DNA from: Chlamydiota bacterium
Lineage (GTDB): Bacteria; Auribacterota; UBA3054; B51-G9
DNA length: 8,816 bases
Direction of reading: 5' to 3'
Assembly: GCA_003648225.1 (NCBI GenBank)
Contig: QMOL01000111.1
Span: 1-8,816 of the forward strand
A program made the translations under genes and the position numbers. Numbering within the stretch: position 1 is the stretch's first letter; the number at the start of each line of letters is the position of its first letter. This document shows positions 6,894 to 8,816 of this stretch, piece by piece. The notes under the pieces are model-generated. The model was not told the DNA's origin. It saw only the letters and a program-made list of their open reading frames with translations, and did not search any database.

Positions 6894-6914
6894 ATTATAT
6901 TTCTCACCCATAGC

Positions 6915-6920
6915 GGAGGA
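6915..6920 (+). promoter_or_regulatory. Shine-Dalgarno of the H1-like gene
   Basis: GGAGGA at 6915-6920 lies six bases before the ATG at 6927. It is the strongest ribosome binding site in the window, fixes the start codon, and contrasts with the absent sites before most neighbours. Confidence 0.9.
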
Positions 6921-6926
6921 AAAATC

Positions 6927-7295
6927 ATGGCAACGAAGAAAAAAGTAGTTAAGAAAAAAGTAGCTAAGAAAAAAGTAGCTAAGAAAAAAGTAGCTAAGAA
7001 AAAAGTAGCTAAGAAAAAAGTAGCTAAGAAAAAAGTAGTTAAGAAAAAAGTAGCTAAGAAAAAAGTGGCTAAGAAAAAAGTAGCTAAGAAAAAAGTGGCT
7101 AAGAAAAAAGTAGCTAAGAAAAAAGTGGCTAAGAAAAAAGTAGCTAAGAAAAAAGTGGCTAAGAAAAAAGTAGCCAAGAAAAAAGTAGCCAAGAAAAAAG
7201 TGGCCAAGAAAAAAGTAGCCAAGAAAAAAGTAGCCAAGAAAAAAGTGGCTAAGAAAAAAGTGGCTAAGAAAAAAGTGGCTAAAAAGAAAAAATAG
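6927..7295 (+). CDS. histone H1-like, all-repeat lysine-rich protein
   Basis: A 122-residue protein made almost wholly of the pentapeptide VAKKK: MATKKK, then 23 units, then one extra K. Units 1 and 7 are VVKKK. Only five residue types occur: 73 K, 25 V, 22 A, 1 M and 1 T, so about 60% is lysine, with no acidic residue, arginine, glycine or proline. It looks like the lysine/alanine tail of eukaryotic histone H1 or the bacterial H1-like / Hc-type proteins without any globular domain. The likely role, by analogy, is binding DNA, RNA or another polyanion in the cytosol or nucleoid. It is a real gene rather than a shadow: it has a strong extended -10 promoter, a strong Shine-Dalgarno, synonymous variation that conserves the peptide, and an intrinsic terminator right after it. 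It is monocistronic and divergent from the ABC operon. The exact unit number may vary between strains or be affected by assembly. Confidence 0.9.
   Translation: MATKKKVVKKKVAKKKVAKKKVAKKKVAKKKVAKKKVVKKKVAKKKVAKKKVAKKKVAKKKVAKKKVAKKKVAKKKVAKKKVAKKKVAKKKVAKKKVAKKKVAKKKVAKKKVAKKKVAKKKK
6945..7289 (+). repeat. 23-copy tandem array of a 15-base unit
   Basis: Each unit reads Val codon, Ala (or Val) codon, then AAG AAA AAA, and the array is exactly in frame. The lysine codons are invariant in 22 units; the last reads AAA AAG AAA. Variation is confined to the first two codons. GTA occurs in units 1-8, 10, 12, 14, 16, 17, 19 and 20, and GTG in the other eight. The second codon is GCT in 16 units, GCC in units 16-20 and GTT in units 1 and 7. 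Units 8-15 alternate GTA/GTG, a 30-base higher-order repeat. This points to stepwise duplication of blocks. Confidence 0.97.
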
Positions 7296-7309
7296 ATGGG
7301 TTTACCCAG

Positions 7310-7341
7310 AAAAAAGCCGCCGGGATTCCGGCGGCTTTTTT
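7310..7341. terminator. bidirectional intrinsic terminator
   Basis: GCCGCCGG at 7316-7323 pairs perfectly with CCGGCGGC at 7328-7335 around a GATT loop. The stem is flanked by A6 (7310-7315) and T6 (7336-7341), so a T-run follows on either strand. It lies 14 bases after the H1-like stop codon and also downstream of the convergent minus-strand gene ending at 7455, so it can serve both. Confidence 0.95.
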
Positions 7342-7433
7342 ATTACATATCTGTTTTGGAAAAACAACTAATTCATATAGTATTTTCGTATAATAAATCA
7401 TACCAAAAAAATATGTATGTGCCAGGATACTCT

Positions 7434-7445
7434 ATGTTGCAACAT
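7434..7445. repeat. 12-base perfect palindrome
   Basis: ATGTTGCAACAT is its own inverse complement. It lies about 10 bases beyond the stop codon of the minus-strand gene ending at 7455, between two convergent genes. It could be a protein binding site or a small RNA hairpin, but nothing else supports a role. Confidence 0.4.
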
Positions 7446-7454
7446 TTCTCACAA

Positions 7455-8243
7455 TTATTTATTCATACGCCTTCCAAAAATTCTAAATCCAAACCAAATA
7501 ATTGCTAGAACAATTACAATTGTATAAATTGTTTTATTAAAACCGCGGTTGTTTTTTTTTGCCGCGGAAGGATTATACTCAAAACCATCATCAAATTTAA
7601 CTGATTTAATTATATTTTCAATTACAGGAAAATATTTTTCTTCTGTATCTTGCTGAAAAGTAAAATAGAATCTAACATATCCATAACGGCATGGATAAAT
7701 TGCTGTAACAGTTGTGAGGTGTTGTTTGTCTTTGGCTCTGAACATTGAGCAATAACCTACAATGACTTGATGCATAGGGTCATAGACAGCCGGCATAGGT
7801 TTAATTTCACCAAACAGGTTACTTTTATATAAATCAACAAACGCTTTGCGAACACTTGGCGCAAAACTAACGGCTTCACCCTCAACTTCTTCAACCGTTG
7901 GCATTGGTCTTGTTTCTATTTCAACGAGAGCGTAAGGCATAGTAAAATCAACAAGAGCTTTTCTCTGCAACGCTAGAACGTAATTCTGCACCGGTTTATT
8001 AGGATACATTTTTCGAAGAATATCTTTGTATCGCTGAACTGCTTTATCAGGAATTATTTGCCAATAATAAGGAAGTAAAAATTTAAAGTGTCCCGGCGCA
8101 TAAGAAAAAAATTTTCCGTCAGAGAGAATTTTATTTAAATTATTTGTTGAAAAATGTTTTACCGTGTCGGTTTTCTCAGCAAATAAAGTTGAAATCATTA
8201 AGACATATGCTAATAAAACAATATATATAAATTTCTTATTCAT
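7455..8243 (-). CDS. secreted or membrane-anchored protein of unknown function
   Basis: I do not recognise this 262-residue protein. It starts with a signal-peptide-like segment (KK, hydrophobic 5-20, then LFAEK with a plausible cut after A22). A soluble domain follows (about 30-218), and near the C-terminus there is one membrane helix (about 239-256) followed by FGRRMNK. The topology suggests an extracytoplasmic domain tethered by a C-terminal anchor with a short positive cytosolic tail. The segments YAPGHFKFLLPYYWQII (48-64) and FTFQQDTEEKYFPVIENIIKSVKF (194-217) recall the PsbP-like / DUF1795-type fold: an opening about a folded structure, and a closing helix after a strand. This is only a resemblance. 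The start is the ATG at 8243, preceded by GGGAG. It overlaps the upstream gene by 8 bases, which indicates coupled translation. Confidence 0.85.
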   Translation of the reverse strand: MNKKFIYIVLLAYVLMISTLFAEKTDTVKHFSTNNLNKILSDGKFFSYAPGHFKFLLPYYWQIIPDKAVQRYKDILRKMYPNKPVQNYVLALQRKALVDFTMPYALVEIETRPMPTVEEVEGEAVSFAPSVRKAFVDLYKSNLFGEIKPMPAVYDPMHQVIVGYCSMFRAKDKQHLTTVTAIYPCRYGYVRFYFTFQQDTEEKYFPVIENIIKSVKFDDGFEYNPSAAKKNNRGFNKTIYTIVIVLAIIWFGFRIFGRRMNK

Positions 8244-8709
8244 TTTTCACTCCCGGTTTATTTGTTACGGAATGTGTCCCATTTGTTACCAGCGATACAA
8301 AAGCCGCGCACTCTTCACGACTTATTTTATGATCTTTCGCCGAGGCAGCAAGATTAGTCATCGCGTTAATTGTCCACGGCTTCAGATCGGTAAGACCATT
8401 TTTTTGTATAGTGGCGAAGATTTTGATGTAAGCGTTTGAAAATTCTGTACGTTCATCAGGCGTAACATCACGTTCAATTGCTTTCATAGTCGGCGTCAAG
8501 GCATAGCGTCCGAGATTCGAGAAAATCTTAGACGCATTCATAAATAAGATAATTGAAAGAACTACTACAGCAATAAGAGTGCATGAAAGAAAAACGATTG
8601 TAAACAACACACATCCCCAGCCGTGTTTTTTTGGCAAGAGTAATGAAGTTAGAATACCACGGGAATACACTTTAAAGTATTGAGAATTATTATCAATTAA
8701 TTTTTCCAT
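8236..8709 (-). CDS. small membrane protein of unknown function
   Basis: A 157-residue protein with one strong membrane helix (about 33-57) after a basic N-terminal segment (LPKKHGWG, 25-32), then a soluble, helix-rich C-terminal domain of about 100 residues ending in a threonine/asparagine-rich tail. By the positive-inside rule the N-terminus should be cytosolic and the C-terminal domain outside. I recognise no family. It lies between two overlapping genes: its ATG at 8709 falls inside the upstream frame, and its TAA overlaps the start of the next gene. The three are therefore probably made together and may form a membrane complex. No Shine-Dalgarno precedes the ATG, which fits reinitiation from the upstream frame. 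A later start would cut into the basic lead of the helix. Confidence 0.75.
   Translation of the reverse strand: MEKLIDNNSQYFKVYSRGILTSLLLPKKHGWGCVLFTIVFLSCTLIAVVVLSIILFMNASKIFSNLGRYALTPTMKAIERDVTPDERTEFSNAYIKIFATIQKNGLTDLKPWTINAMTNLAASAKDHKISREECAAFVSLVTNGTHSVTNKPGVKNE
8250..8254 (-). promoter_or_regulatory. Shine-Dalgarno of the 262-residue envelope protein
   Basis: GGGAG read at 8254-8250 on the minus strand lies six bases before the ATG at 8243. It sits inside the 3' end of the upstream coding region and supports the overlapping start. Confidence 0.7.
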
Positions 8710-8816
8710 TACCGGGATCTTTTTTTGCCGATATTATAATAAGAGCCTTCAATTCAACACTGTCAAGCGAAACATTAAAAACGATACCTTTCTCTTGAAC
8801 AAAAAACGGAATATCA
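8693..8816 (-). CDS. C-terminal end of an upstream gene (runs off right edge)
   Basis: On the minus strand one frame is open from the window edge for 40 codons and ends at a TGA at 8695-8693. It encodes DIPFFVQEKGIVFNVSLD, continues through SVELKALIIISAKK, and ends DPGNGKIN. The alternating hydrophobic pattern looks like beta strands of a real domain. The other two frames close at stops or read poorly. It overlaps the start of the 157-residue gene by 17 bases, in line with the tight packing of this cluster. The fragment is too short to assign a family, and chance openness cannot be fully excluded. Confidence 0.6.
   Translation of the reverse strand, partial: DIPFFVQEKGIVFNVSLDSVELKALIIISAKKDPGNGKIN

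Noticed and set aside
6887..7237. Minus-strand open frame of LATFF repeats across the 15-base array
   Set aside because: It is the mirror of the VAKKK array: a repeat unit divisible by three leaves frames open on both strands. It lacks a ribosome site and promoter, while the plus strand has all signals.
6945..7289. CRISPR-like array
   Set aside because: There are no spacers. The 15-base units are contiguous, in frame and protein-coding.
6945..7289. Programmed -1 frameshifting at the A6-G sites
   Set aside because: The classic A AAA AAG heptamer must end on an AAG codon in the zero frame. Here the frame reads AAA AAA G, so the phase is wrong.
7296..7508. Plus-strand open frame starting right after the H1-like stop codon
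   Set aside because: It runs through the bidirectional terminator and into the end of the convergent gene, and has no ribosome site of its own.

Overview
The window is AT-rich bacterial DNA carrying a mostly minus-strand gene set. It contains a five-gene minus-strand run (an ABC-2 type transporter with GldG-like and DUF4340 proteins, then the ribosome-assembly GTPase RsgA), one tRNA-His, and a strikingly repetitive lysine-rich histone-H1-like gene on the plus strand. A second minus-strand cluster of uncharacterised membrane/envelope genes enters from the right edge. The 5' end of a dCMP deaminase-like gene runs off the left edge.

Organism: the three promoters I can read are sigma70-type (TTGACA, 17-base spacer, TA-rich -10). 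This argues against Bacteroidetes, whose housekeeping promoters differ. Shine-Dalgarno use is mixed: clear before the H1-like gene and two coupled genes, absent before most others. The gene order ABC ATPase / ABC-2 permease / GldG-like / DUF4340, together with a KKK-rich H1-like protein, fits PVC-type lineages (for example low-GC Phycisphaerae-like planctomycetes, Lentisphaerae, Omnitrophica). That is inference at phylum level only.

Layout: 1-122, start of a dCMP deaminase-like gene (minus). 123-342, non-coding, with a nested inverted repeat and the tRNA promoter. 343-420, tRNA-His(GTG), followed by a terminator. 497-1570 rsgA, 1631-3433 DUF4340 protein, 3525-4952 GldG-like protein, 4954-5697 permease and 5759-6685 ATPase, all minus and apparently read as one unit from a promoter near 6767. 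6686-6926 is a divergent regulatory region with back-to-back promoters. 6927-7295 is the H1-like gene, made of 23 tandem 15-base units. 7310-7341 is a near-ideal bidirectional terminator. 7455-8816 holds three overlapping minus-strand genes, the last cut by the window edge.

How they work together: the ATPase and permease would form the motor and channel of an ABC-2 system. The GldG-like and DUF4340 proteins are membrane-anchored, with large extracytoplasmic domains that probably act with it; the substrate is unknown. The H1-like protein has no globular domain and is predicted to bind nucleic acid or another polyanion. The most unusual items are this all-repeat gene, the fourfold internal repeat in the DUF4340 protein, and short 7-8 base tandem repeats placed in several intergenic gaps.
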